Below, one piece after another: positions 16,565 through 24,252 of a DNA stretch of 64,000 nucleotides. Source of the DNA: Streptomyces seoulensis (GTDB lineage: Bacteria > Actinomycetota > Actinomycetes > Streptomycetales > Streptomycetaceae). Numbering within the stretch: position 1 is the stretch's first letter; every line of letters begins with the position of its first letter. The notes below the pieces were generated by a model, which worked only from the letters and a program-made list of their open reading frames with translations, was not told the DNA's origin and made no database searches. A program made the translations under genes and the position numbers. Where the stretch lies: the NCBI RefSeq assembly GCF_022846655.1, contig NZ_AP025667.1, forward strand, positions 905,001 through 969,000. Direction: 5' to 3'.

Positions 16565-19275
16565 GCCGTCGTTTCCTCCGTTCCGGTCGGGTCGGCTGCC
16601 CGTGCCATGGCGGGCGTGTCTGTCGGGTCGACGTCCTGCACGCAGCGGAATCCCACCGCGTTGCTTCCACCGCGCTTGCGGTAGACGCCTTTGGTGCTGG
16701 TCTGCACTGCGCGTAATGGGTTGTCGTAGCTTCCCCCGCAAATTACGGCCTCGGCGGGGTCGTCCAGGCTGGTGGCGGTCCACTCCCAGCAGTTACCTAC
16801 CATGTCCAGCACGCCGAATGGGGAGCGGTTGCCGGGACGTTCGCCGGACGGGGTGGCACCGGCATGCCGGACGGCGTCATCCGCGAAGTCCCGGTACCAA
16901 GCCTGGTAAGTCACGACAGGGTGGCCGACCCAGGTGTCGGCGCAGTTGACTCGGCTGTTGTCCGGAGTGTCGCCCCACGGGAAGAGCCGTCCGTCGGCCC
17001 CGCGCGCGGCAGCCTCCCATTCGAGGGAGGTGGGTAGCCGCTTCCCGTCGAATGCAGCGAAGGCGTACGCGCTCCACCAGTTGACGCAGATCGCAGGGTG
17101 ATGGTCGTAGCGCGGATTCTCGTAGTAGTCGTGATGGCGTAGTCGGTCCCTCCAGGGCCGGTGGGTTACATGGGCCGGCTGCTCCGGGTGGTCCCACCGG
17201 GAGGTGCCGTCCGGGGCGAGCGCGTTGAGGAAGCGTCGGTAGCGGGCGACGGTAACGGCGTGGCGGTCGAAGCGAACGGGGCGCTCCACGCGGCGAATCA
17301 GCAGTCGTTCGGCCGGGCCGACTAGGTAGGCCCCGGCAGGCAACACACAGTCGTCGCGCACTTTTCTTCCGCCGGACAGGCTGGCGAGGAAGGCGCGCAC
17401 CTGCTCCGTCAGGAAGGCACCGCCGGGCAAATCCGCCGCCGCGCCCAGGTTCGCCGGGTCGGTGAGATACCGGGCAGCCAGCAGTTCCTGATATGCCGTG
17501 TGCACGAAGGCGACCCGGTCGGTTCCCGCGGGGCGAAGCAGCGGAGCAAGGACGCAGGCTGCCGGGTTGAGGCGTCTGTTCGTGAAGGCGTCGGCACCCA
17601 GAGCGCCATGGAGGTCGAGCACGGAGAAGACGGTCCGGTCGGTGAGGAATGCCTGCCCGAATGCGGCGGGCAGGCGCTGCTCAAGTTCGGGTCGCTCGTG
17701 CTCGACCAGAGTCCGCGTGAGATGGGCGCCAAGGATGTCCGCGAGCGGCTGTCCCGTGGGAAGACTGAGCTGCGCGGTGAGGCGCCGTACCAGCGGCGTC
17801 GCCGCAGGCTCGGTCAGGCGTACGACGTGAAAGTGCGGGACCCGGGAAGGGTCGACGCCGTTCGCGTACATCTGCTCGACCAGCTGCTCGGAGCGTCCGG
17901 CTCCGCTGTCAAGCAGTTGGCGCACCTGGGGCGAGTCCGCGAGGAAGGAGACCCGGGAGCTCATGACGACCGCCGACTCCGCAGACAGTACGGCGGCGAG
18001 GTCAGTGAACAGGCGCAGGAACCCGGCGGGGCTCGGTTCCTCCACACCTTCGTCGACGGCGTCGAGCACGCACAGCGCAGTCCCTGACCGGATTAGGTAC
18101 AGGAAGAGGTCGTATGCACGGGAGCGGTCGGACGCCATGGCCGGAGCCAGGAGGCGGGCTGCGTACTCAGAGAAGGGCTCGTCCTTCGGCTTGAGGCCGA
18201 GGTCGAAGTAGAAGCGGAAGCGGCGGACCTCCGGATTTCCGGCCAGGGCGCGTAGAAGGGTGCTCTTCCCACTGCCCGGTCGGCCGGTGACGAGGACGTT
18301 GGCGCTTCCGCGTGCGAGCCGGGTGAGTAGTTCGGCTGCGTCACCGGACTCCGTCACGTTTGCTTCGCCGGTGCGTGCGTCGGTGCTGAGGGCCGTAGCG
18401 GCGACGGCGACCCGGGGCTCGGGCGTGGTCCTGTCTGCGATTTCGGGAGCGGTGCTGTCGGCGAGCCCGGCGAGATGGGTCTCGAGGTTGACGATGGTGT
18501 CGACGAATCCGTCGTACCGCACGATCCGAAAGTCGATGCCCAGCAGTTGATGCAGGGCTCCGGGGCGCGCGCCGCCGTCGTCGTCCACGACGACGAACCG
18601 GGTGAGTTTGGGTAACCGGGTGCGGAGCAGCTCGCCGCCGTGAGAGGCAAGGACGGTGTCCAGGTCGTCGGCATCCCGGGAGAGCATCAGCTCCACGTAC
18701 TCGAGCCGCATCCCCGCCTCACGGCAGAACAGCAGGTACACGGTGTCCGGGCTGAGAACGAACCGCTTGGCCTGCCTGTAGCCGAGAGTGACATGAAGCC
18801 CGGCCAGGAACTCGCAACGGCGTGCTACTTCCGGGGCTACATCGGGTTCGCCGCCGAGCAGGGCGGTACTGCCGGTATTGGTGAACCAGACCAGGACGTC
18901 CACGAGCCGGCGGACCGCGAGCAGCCCGTCCTCATCGCTGATGTCGTACCCGTCGTGTGTGGAGCGATTGCGCAAACGCCGAATGTCATCGAGTGCATCG
19001 AGAACCGCGCTGCTGCGGATGTACGGACGGCAACGCTTCACAAGGTCGTTGAGCGCCTTGGTAGAGGGATCACCCTCGACGTCGTGGTGACGCCACAGTT
19101 CCTTGAGGAGCTTCTCGGTCAGCTTTCCGACCAGCGCGACCGCGTTCTCGGGATAGCCGTCGTTGAGAGACCGTAACGGGCGTTCCAGATCGAGCCCGAG
19201 CCGGTCAGCGATCCGCGAATGGTCGTCGAGTTCTCTCCGAAGACGCCGCAGCCGTTTGTCGACGACGGTGCTCAT
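16561..19275 (-). CDS. HEPN-NACHT-type NTPase with C-terminal FGE (formylglycine-enzyme-like) domain (module B core)
   Basis: The 904-aa protein has three parts. Residues 1-140 form a helical domain with RNRSTH at 102-107, matching the R-x4-H motif of HEPN ribonucleases. Residues 145-300 are unassigned. A STAND/NACHT-like NTPase follows, with Walker A GRPGSGKST (331-339), Walker B LCVLDAVDE (401-409) and a sensor stretch VVMSSRVSFL (436-445). From about 640 to 880 there is an FGE-sulfatase/SUMF1 fold (GKRLPTSLEWEAAARGADG, FPWGD, FGVLDMVGNCWEW, GGSYDN, GFRC). The two copper-binding Cys of true FGE, expected just after GGSY, are absent, so this domain likely binds a ligand. It overlaps both neighbours by 4 bases. 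Confidence 0.85.
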   Translation of the reverse strand: MSTVVDKRLRRLRRELDDHSRIADRLGLDLERPLRSLNDGYPENAVALVGKLTEKLLKELWRHHDVEGDPSTKALNDLVKRCRPYIRSSAVLDALDDIRRLRNRSTHDGYDISDEDGLLAVRRLVDVLVWFTNTGSTALLGGEPDVAPEVARRCEFLAGLHVTLGYRQAKRFVLSPDTVYLLFCREAGMRLEYVELMLSRDADDLDTVLASHGGELLRTRLPKLTRFVVVDDDGGARPGALHQLLGIDFRIVRYDGFVDTIVNLETHLAGLADSTAPEIADRTTPEPRVAVAATALSTDARTGEANVTESGDAAELLTRLARGSANVLVTGRPGSGKSTLLRALAGNPEVRRFRFYFDLGLKPKDEPFSEYAARLLAPAMASDRSRAYDLFLYLIRSGTALCVLDAVDEGVEEPSPAGFLRLFTDLAAVLSAESAVVMSSRVSFLADSPQVRQLLDSGAGRSEQLVEQMYANGVDPSRVPHFHVVRLTEPAATPLVRRLTAQLSLPTGQPLADILGAHLTRTLVEHERPELEQRLPAAFGQAFLTDRTVFSVLDLHGALGADAFTNRRLNPAACVLAPLLRPAGTDRVAFVHTAYQELLAARYLTDPANLGAAADLPGGAFLTEQVRAFLASLSGGRKVRDDCVLPAGAYLVGPAERLLIRRVERPVRFDRHAVTVARYRRFLNALAPDGTSRWDHPEQPAHVTHRPWRDRLRHHDYYENPRYDHHPAICVNWWSAYAFAAFDGKRLPTSLEWEAAARGADGRLFPWGDTPDNSRVNCADTWVGHPVVTYQAWYRDFADDAVRHAGATPSGERPGNRSPFGVLDMVGNCWEWTATSLDDPAEAVICGGSYDNPLRAVQTSTKGVYRKRGGSNAVGFRCVQDVDPTDTPAMARAADPTGTEETTA

Positions 19276-20066
19276 GCGCTCTCCTTTGGTCGTCGGCCGA
19301 GGATGAACGCGAACCGGTCTGGGAAGACCAGTACGGGCTCCGGGTGAGCGGCTCGCATCTCGTCGATGCCTTCCTCGATCTCACCTTCACTGAAAGTGGA
19401 GAGCACAGACATATAGCGGGCACGGACCATGCCGAGGTACTTGTCCCTGTCGATGCGCAGTTCGTGCTCGACGTGTTCGAGCCGGGTCTCCAGTCCTGCG
19501 TCGCTCAGATGCCCTTGGACGACGGCCGGATCCGGCTGGAGTTCCTCGAAGCGGGCAAGGGCAGCTGTGAACAAGGGGTACTGGATGGTGGCCGGAAGCA
19601 TGATCACCAGTAGTCGGCCGCCCGAAGCCAGCCTTTCGGCAAGGCCTCGCAATGTGCGAGCCGGGTCGGTCACATGATGCACCGACTCCTTCAGCCACAT
19701 CGCGTCGAACTGCTCGTACGGCAGCGAAGCGCGTCTCTCGGCAATGTCTTCCGCGGAGGCGACGACCGGCATCAACGCGGGAGGGGGCGGGGTGCCCAGC
19801 CCTCGCAGCATGGCCTCAGAGGGGTCGATACACAGGATGGGCTGGAGTGGCCGTAGTTGCCTGGCTACTTCTCTGGTGAAAAGGCACGTTCCGGAGCCGA
19901 TGTCGGCGATCCGGTTGGCGGCGCTGAGTCGAAGTGCCTCCGCGATCCGGCCAGACATCCACGGGATGTACTCCGGTCCGTAGAACCAGTGTTCGTCATA
20001 TTCGGCTGCGAGACCGTCGTAATGTTTTCGCAGATCGCGCTGCCTCACGGTCCCCCCGTGTATCAC
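19272..20066 (-). CDS. Class I SAM-dependent methyltransferase (module B, first gene)
   Basis: The 264-aa product has a Rossmann methyltransferase core: motif I IADIGSGTCLF (about residues 53-63), an acidic LCIDPSEAML strand end, and a post-motif block FDAMWLKESVHHVTDP. It resembles small-molecule (Methyltransf_11/25) enzymes more than DNA methyltransferases; no DPPY or PCQ motif is present. Its job in the operon is unknown; it could make or modify a signal or protect a target. Start is uncertain: GTG 20066 has no clear ribosome site, and GTG 20048 has a G-run only three bases away. Its stop overlaps the NACHT start (ATGA). Confidence 0.8.
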   Translation of the reverse strand: MIHGGTVRQRDLRKHYDGLAAEYDEHWFYGPEYIPWMSGRIAEALRLSAANRIADIGSGTCLFTREVARQLRPLQPILCIDPSEAMLRGLGTPPPPALMPVVASAEDIAERRASLPYEQFDAMWLKESVHHVTDPARTLRGLAERLASGGRLLVIMLPATIQYPLFTAALARFEELQPDPAVVQGHLSDAGLETRLEHVEHELRIDRDKYLGMVRARYMSVLSTFSEGEIEEGIDEMRAAHPEPVLVFPDRFAFILGRRPKESA

Positions 20067-20118
20067 CTGGTCATGCCATCACCGGTCACCTGGCAGGCTA
20101 CCTTGGGCGCTGGGACAC

Positions 20119-20145
20119 CAACAGTGTGTAACGCGACACCTGTTG
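20119..20145. promoter_or_regulatory. Imperfect inverted repeat upstream of the module B operon
   Basis: CAACAG-TGTG at 20119-20128 faces CAC-C-TGTTG ending at 20145. The site also contains a direct repeat of GACACC 21 bp apart. It lies 53-79 bp upstream of the methyltransferase start, where an operator for this operon would be expected. No regulator is assigned. Confidence 0.35.
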
Positions 20146-20247
20146 TCTGTAGCCAGCTCAAGCCCATCGGGGCTTGAAGCGAGCTGTGCTGGCCAGACCA
20201 TAAGCCCGTGAAGCGGTCCCGTGCGGCGCGGCTCGTCGCGCCCCCGA

Positions 20248-20475
20248 TCAGATACCGATGAGGCGTACACGGTCCCCCGCACAAGCGGGCCGTGTCGTCG
20301 ACATCGGAGGTCACCATGGCCACGGGTCCTGGTTGGCGTAGCGCCATCTCCGCGACGGTCGCGTGCTTATGACCGTGCGGCCCCGCTGCCTTGAGCAGCT
20401 CGGCAGAGGCCCTTGCCGCGTCCTCGGCCACGGGGTCGAGGGAGTCCGCGCCCACGGTTTCGATGCGTCGTTCAC
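20248..20475 (-). pseudogene. Decayed PIN-domain toxin
   Basis: GTG 20475 overlaps the antitoxin stop (GTGA), as in an intact toxin-antitoxin operon, but only NDASK of the expected start remains. The frame then shifts to a PIN C-terminal part (VAEDAARASAELLKAAG, ATVAEMALRQPGPVAMVTSD, DDTARLCG). The segment normally carrying an acidic catalytic residue before ATVAEMA is shortened. A G5 run at about 20273-20277 shifts the end; with one G fewer it reads CGDRVRLIGI and stops at 20248. The N-terminal half, with the first catalytic Asp, is missing. The toxin should be inactive. Confidence 0.75.
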
Positions 20476-20714
20476 GCCGCGCTCGCTGCCCCTCCGCCGC
20501 CTGCCGATCCCAGGATCGTGGAGCGGGCTTGGGTCAGCTCCTCCTCGATGAAGGCCCCGTGTTCCTTCGGGTGGCGTTCCAGGTCGGCGCCGAGCATCTG
20601 GTGCCACAACTGCCGGGCCACGGCTCCGGCGACGTAGCCGTTGTCGGTTAGCTTGCGCAGTTCGGCGACCTGATCGGTCGGTAGCGTGACCGTAATGCGT
20701 GTCGTGTCCGCCAT
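20472..20714 (-). CDS. Ribbon-helix-helix antitoxin (orphaned)
   Basis: The 80-aa protein begins ADTTRITVTLPTDQVAELRK, the ribbon strand and first helix of an RHH/CopG-type DNA-binding domain. It continues with VAGAVARQLWHQMLGADLER and EHGAFIEEEL, typical of Streptomyces antitoxins paired with PIN toxins. These antitoxins dimerise on DNA to repress their operon and bind the toxin through the C-terminal tail. Here the partner is degraded, so the antitoxin is an orphan. I chose ATG 20714 by domain fit; the upstream open frame to 20843 is not family-like, and the ribosome site is weak. Confidence 0.7.
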   Translation of the reverse strand: MADTTRITVTLPTDQVAELRKLTDNGYVAGAVARQLWHQMLGADLERHPKEHGAFIEEELTQARSTILGSAGGGGAASAA

Positions 20715-20828
20715 GAGAGCGAGAATGCTGAGGTAGGCACCCGCTTGGGGGCGAAGCGGGGGGATCTTGTCGGCCTCCACGTTCAGGACCGCGCACCTGG
20801 GCCGCCGAGCAGGGTGACCGGACCACGA

Positions 20829-20852
20829 GCCGGCCCGGTGCACCGGGCCGGC
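20829..20852 (-). terminator. Perfect 24-bp palindrome, terminator of the SEC-C gene
   Basis: Ten-bp arms GCCGGCCCGG and CCGGGCCGGC flank TGCA. The hairpin lies 44 bases past the SEC-C gene stop at 20896 on the minus strand and would separate it from the antitoxin gene. Confidence 0.7.
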
Positions 20853-20895
20853 GGCCTCAGCGAGGTGTGGAGGCTTGGGCTGCGGCCGTTCGGGT

Positions 20896-21921
20896 TCAGG
20901 CGTCGGAGCCGTGACACGCCCCGTAGGACTCCCTCGACCCGCACCAACACCCCGCCCCCCGCCCCGGCGGCCAAGCCACCGCCAGCCCTCGCGCCGCCAG
21001 CGTCGTCGCGTACTGCGGGAGGAGGGAAGGATCGGCCGGGGACGCCCCCTCCGATGCCGCGAACGCCTCGTACGACGGGACCGTGCCGGTGACGATGCCC
21101 AGGTTCGGGGTGCCGGAGGTGGAGAGTTCGCGGAGGGACGTCTCTATGGTCGCCAGGTGGTGGGGGTGGGAGGGGTACTCCTCGGACAGGGCCGGGTACG
21201 CCGTGAGGAGTTCCGTCAGTTCCGTCGACGGCCAGTGCAGGACCGCCACCGGGTAGGGGCGGGACAACGCCTCGCGGGCCGTGGAGAGTTCGGCGCGCAG
21301 GCGGGAGAGTTCGGCCTCCAGTTCCGCCGGGTTCTCCGAGCCGAGGGACCAGACCCGCTTGGGGTCGTGGAGTTCGTCAAGCGAGACCGGGGAGGTATGG
21401 AGGGTGTCGGCGAGGCCGTCCCAGGTGTCGTGGGGCAGGCCCAGCATGCGGCGGACGCGGTGGCGGCCGAAGAGCAGGGGGTGGGTGGCGTAGGGAGGTT
21501 CCGGCGCGTCCGTCAGGAGCAGGACCGCGCCCGCGTGGAACGTCTCGTGTGCCGCCTCCAGTTCGTCGTGCGACTCCAGCGACTCCGCGACGATCACCCA
21601 GGGCGCCGCATCCCGCGGAGCGGCCATGCGGATGCCGTCGATGATCGCTCGCGCCTCGGCCTCGTGGCCGTACTCCCAGAGGTTCGCCGCCTTCAGGGCG
21701 CGGACGAGCTGCGGATGCTCCAGCGGGCCGGCGGAGGACAGCAGACGGTCGTAGAGCGCGGTCGCCGCGGGGCGGTCGCCGGACAGTTCGAGGTGGGCCG
21801 CGGCGCGCAGCAGCAGTGCCTCCGCGTCCTCGGGGTACAGGCCGGCGGTCCGCTCCAGGCGTGCCGCTTCGGCGGTGTGGTCGACGTTCTCGGCAGGCGT
21901 GTCGGGGCGCATGGATGACAC
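20896..21921 (-). CDS. TPR-like protein with C-terminal SEC-C zinc motif
   Basis: The 341-aa protein has helical, Ala/Leu-rich repeats in the first 130 residues that look like tetratricopeptide repeats (AARLERTAGLYPEDAEALLL, PLEHPQLVRALKAANLWEYG). It ends with the SEC-C motif CWCGSRESYGACHG (about residues 325-338), a zinc-binding tail like that of SecA. The middle has no known domain. Such proteins are common in Streptomyces and uncharacterised; protein-protein contact through zinc is a fair guess. The start is GTG 21921 or ATG 21912; neither has a strong ribosome site. Confidence 0.75.
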   Translation of the reverse strand: MSSMRPDTPAENVDHTAEAARLERTAGLYPEDAEALLLRAAAHLELSGDRPAATALYDRLLSSAGPLEHPQLVRALKAANLWEYGHEAEARAIIDGIRMAAPRDAAPWVIVAESLESHDELEAAHETFHAGAVLLLTDAPEPPYATHPLLFGRHRVRRMLGLPHDTWDGLADTLHTSPVSLDELHDPKRVWSLGSENPAELEAELSRLRAELSTAREALSRPYPVAVLHWPSTELTELLTAYPALSEEYPSHPHHLATIETSLRELSTSGTPNLGIVTGTVPSYEAFAASEGASPADPSLLPQYATTLAARGLAVAWPPGRGAGCWCGSRESYGACHGSDA

Positions 21922-22093
21922 CGTACTGCCGAGGGGTGACAGCGGAGGAGGGCGCCTGAGGGGGAGATTCCTCCAACTCCTGGCGAAGATCGGGAACCGG
22001 CCCGTGACATCCGGCGTTGTACGGGGTGAACGGGCTTGTACAGCCCGTAGTCATGGGGCCGGGGTGAGTGGAGAGAAGGGGGTGCCGTCGGTG

Positions 22094-22426
22094 ATGAGCA
22101 GTCGTTCCGTCGCGACGCGCGGCCTGCTGCCCCTGCTCGTCCTCCTCGTCCTCGGCCAGTCGCTGCTGCTCCAGGCCGCGTTGCTCGGGTCGGGCGGCCT
22201 CACCACCGCCCTCGCGCTCGCCGCGACCACCGCCGCCGGCACCGCCCTCGCCCTCCGCTCCCTCCTCACCGCCCTCCGCGTCCCGGCCGTCCCGCCGACG
22301 CGCGTGCGCACCGCGATACGCGACAGGGCCCGTCGTACGGCGTTCCTGGCGCAGCGCGACCCCGACGCGAGGGGGCGCCGCCGCCCCCGGGCGCCGGGCC
22401 GGGTCCTGCTGACGACCTGCGCGTAG
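22094..22426 (+). CDS. DUF6412-like small membrane protein upstream of a YidC paralogue
   Basis: The product is 110 aa. It has two hydrophobic helices (LLPLLVLLVLGQSLLLQAAL and LTTALALAATTAAGTALALR), then a basic, Arg-rich cytoplasmic tail. Streptomyces relatives are annotated as DUF6412 and sit before YidC/Oxa1-type genes, as here. Function unknown; it may assist the insertase. ATG 22094 is preceded by GAGAGAAGGGGG. The gap to the next gene is 133 bp. Confidence 0.7.
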   Translation: MSSRSVATRGLLPLLVLLVLGQSLLLQAALLGSGGLTTALALAATTAAGTALALRSLLTALRVPAVPPTRVRTAIRDRARRTAFLAQRDPDARGRRRPRAPGRVLLTTCA

Positions 22427-22559
22427 GGCCTGCCTGGGAGCCTCCGGCTCACCACGGCACACCATCCTTCACCGCCCCACCGCGGGTCGTCCTGCCATCG
22501 GCCGTTCTCCGGCCGCATCCAGCACCCGGCACGACGCCACCCCGTACGGAGGGCCTCCC

Positions 22560-23258
22560 ATGTCCGTCTTCGCCCGCCTGGTCGAGCAACTCGCCGACCT
22601 GCTCCAGCCGTTCTTCCACGCCTCCGCGACCGCCGCCGCGATCGTCCTGTTCACCGCGCTGGTAAGACTCGCCGCCCACCCCCTCGCCCGCGCCGCCGCC
22701 CGGGGACAGCGGGCCCGCGCCGCGCTCCAGCCGAGGATCGCCGCACTGCGCGAGCGGCACGCCCGTGACCCCGAGCGGCTCAAGCGGGCGGTGCTGGAGC
22801 TGCACACCGAGGCGAAGGTCTCCCCGCTCTCCGGCCTCCTGCCCGGCCTGCTCCAACTCCCCGCGTTCTTCCTGCTCTACCACCTGTTCTCCAACGCCAC
22901 GATCGGCGACGAGCCCAACGCCCTCCTCGGCCACGACCTGCTCACCGCCCCGCTCGGCGGCCACTGGGCCGACGCGGTCGGCGGCGGGATCTTCGGCACG
23001 GCCGACCTGGTCTACCTGGTCCTCTTCGCCGTCGTCGCGGCCGTCGCCACCTTCAACTACCGGCGGGCCAGGCGGACGGTGGCCGAGAGCCCGGCCCCGG
23101 CGGGTGACTCCGTGCCGGGCCTCGGCGCCGTCGGCAAGGTGGCCCCGTTCCTGTCCTTCTTCACCCTGGTCACCGTCGCCGTGGTCCCGCTGGCCGCCGC
23201 GCTCTACGTCGTCACCAGCACGACCTGGAGCGCGGTGGAGCGGGCGGTGCTGTCGTGA
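22560..23258 (+). CDS. YidC/Oxa1-family membrane insertase paralogue
   Basis: YidC proteins insert membrane proteins with or without SecYEG. This 232-aa version has the Oxa1 core: a first helix, an amphipathic hairpin with basic residues (RALQPRIAALRERHARDPERL split across the loop), the LLPGLLQLPAFFLLYHLFSN segment typical of the family, and three further helices. An Arg in the first membrane segment (LVRLAAHPLA) fits the hydrophilic groove. It is shorter than the housekeeping YidC and lacks a long C-terminal extension, so it is probably a secondary paralogue. GGAGGG precedes the ATG. Confidence 0.85.
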   Translation: MSVFARLVEQLADLLQPFFHASATAAAIVLFTALVRLAAHPLARAAARGQRARAALQPRIAALRERHARDPERLKRAVLELHTEAKVSPLSGLLPGLLQLPAFFLLYHLFSNATIGDEPNALLGHDLLTAPLGGHWADAVGGGIFGTADLVYLVLFAVVAAVATFNYRRARRTVAESPAPAGDSVPGLGAVGKVAPFLSFFTLVTVAVVPLAAALYVVTSTTWSAVERAVLS

Positions 23259-23278
23259 GCGGCCGCAGGACGGGACGG

Positions 23279-24160
23279 TCAGGCGAGGATGTCCGCCAGC
23301 CTCCGCCAGGCCGCGCGGGGCAGGTCCTCCGGGGACCCGGCCTGCACGACCTGGAGGGCGACGTGATCGGCGCCCGCGGCGAGGAAGGAGTTCACCTCGT
23401 CCCGGATGCGGTCGTCGTCGCCCCAGGCGTACAGCGAGTCGATCAGGTGATCGCTGCCGCCGTCGCGCAGGTCGTCCTCGGAGAAGCCGAGGCGCTGGAA
23501 GTTGGTCGTGTAGTTGGGGAGCTGGAGGTACATGTCCAGGTGGGCGCGGGCCAGTTCACGGGCGCGCGCCGGATCGGATTCCAGTACGACACCGAACTCC
23601 GGTGCCAGCAGCGGGGCTTGGCCCAGGATCTCGCGGGCCCGCGCGGTGTGCTCGGGGGTGACGAGATACGGGATCGCCCCCAGGGAGCGCTCGCCGGCCA
23701 GTCGTACGGTCTTCGGTCCGAGCGCGGCCAGGACGCGCCGCCCGGCCGGGACACCGGCCGCGTCCAGCGCGTCCAGGTAGTCGACCAGCGCCGAGTACGG
23801 CCGCCGGTACTGCTCGGCCAGCTTGGCGTGGCTCACGCCCAGGCCGAGCAGGAAGCGGCCGGGGTGCGCGGCGTCCACCTCGACGTACCCGGCCGCGCTC
23901 TCCTCGGCGTCGTACTGCCAGATGCTCTGGATGCTGGTGGCGACGATCAGCCGGTCCGTCGCCTTCAGCAGGGGCAGGGCGTTGACGGCCGCGCTGCTGC
24001 CGCCGAGCCAGGCGGTGCCGTAGCCGAGTTCCTGGAGTTCGGCCGCCGCCTCCTCGATCTCGCCGCGCCGGCTCGGGTCCTCACTGCGCAGGCCAAGGCT
24101 CCATACGCCGTACCGGCCGATCTCCGCCTTGGAGATGCTGCTGCTCGTCGAGTCGCTCAT
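23279..24160 (-). CDS. LLM class F420-dependent oxidoreductase
   Basis: The 293-aa protein is a luciferase-like TIM barrel. The N-terminal IGRYGVWSLGLR and the block LGYGTAWLGGSSAAV, followed by the ATSIQSIW strand and GRFLLGLGVSHA, match the F420-dependent branch found in actinobacteria. Such enzymes reduce or oxidise varied substrates with coenzyme F420; the substrate here is unknown. It is read toward the YidC gene and ends 20 bp from it. AGGGAAGGA lies before the ATG. Confidence 0.85.
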   Translation of the reverse strand: MSDSTSSSISKAEIGRYGVWSLGLRSEDPSRRGEIEEAAAELQELGYGTAWLGGSSAAVNALPLLKATDRLIVATSIQSIWQYDAEESAAGYVEVDAAHPGRFLLGLGVSHAKLAEQYRRPYSALVDYLDALDAAGVPAGRRVLAALGPKTVRLAGERSLGAIPYLVTPEHTARAREILGQAPLLAPEFGVVLESDPARARELARAHLDMYLQLPNYTTNFQRLGFSEDDLRDGGSDHLIDSLYAWGDDDRIRDEVNSFLAAGADHVALQVVQAGSPEDLPRAAWRRLADILA

Positions 24161-24252
24161 CGGGTCCTTCCCTCCGGCTGGATGTCGTGCCGTCGATCGT
24201 CGTGCACGTCAGGCCCAACCGGAGGGAGCCGCGCGGGGATTCCGCGCGCGGA

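Noticed and set aside
14991..20066. CATRA, Thoeris or a standard CRISPR-linked CorA system
   Set aside because: No caspase, TIR, SIR2 or CRISPR repeats are present; only the CorA-like fold and the NTPase are shared with such systems.
20063..20455. A 130-aa gene on the minus strand
   Set aside because: Its N-terminal part is the remnant of a PIN toxin and its C-terminal part is frameshifted noise past a G-run; it is better described as a pseudogene.
7497..20895. An integrative element with att sites
   Set aside because: I found no integrase, excisionase, transposase or clear direct repeats at the edges, and no tRNA at either border.
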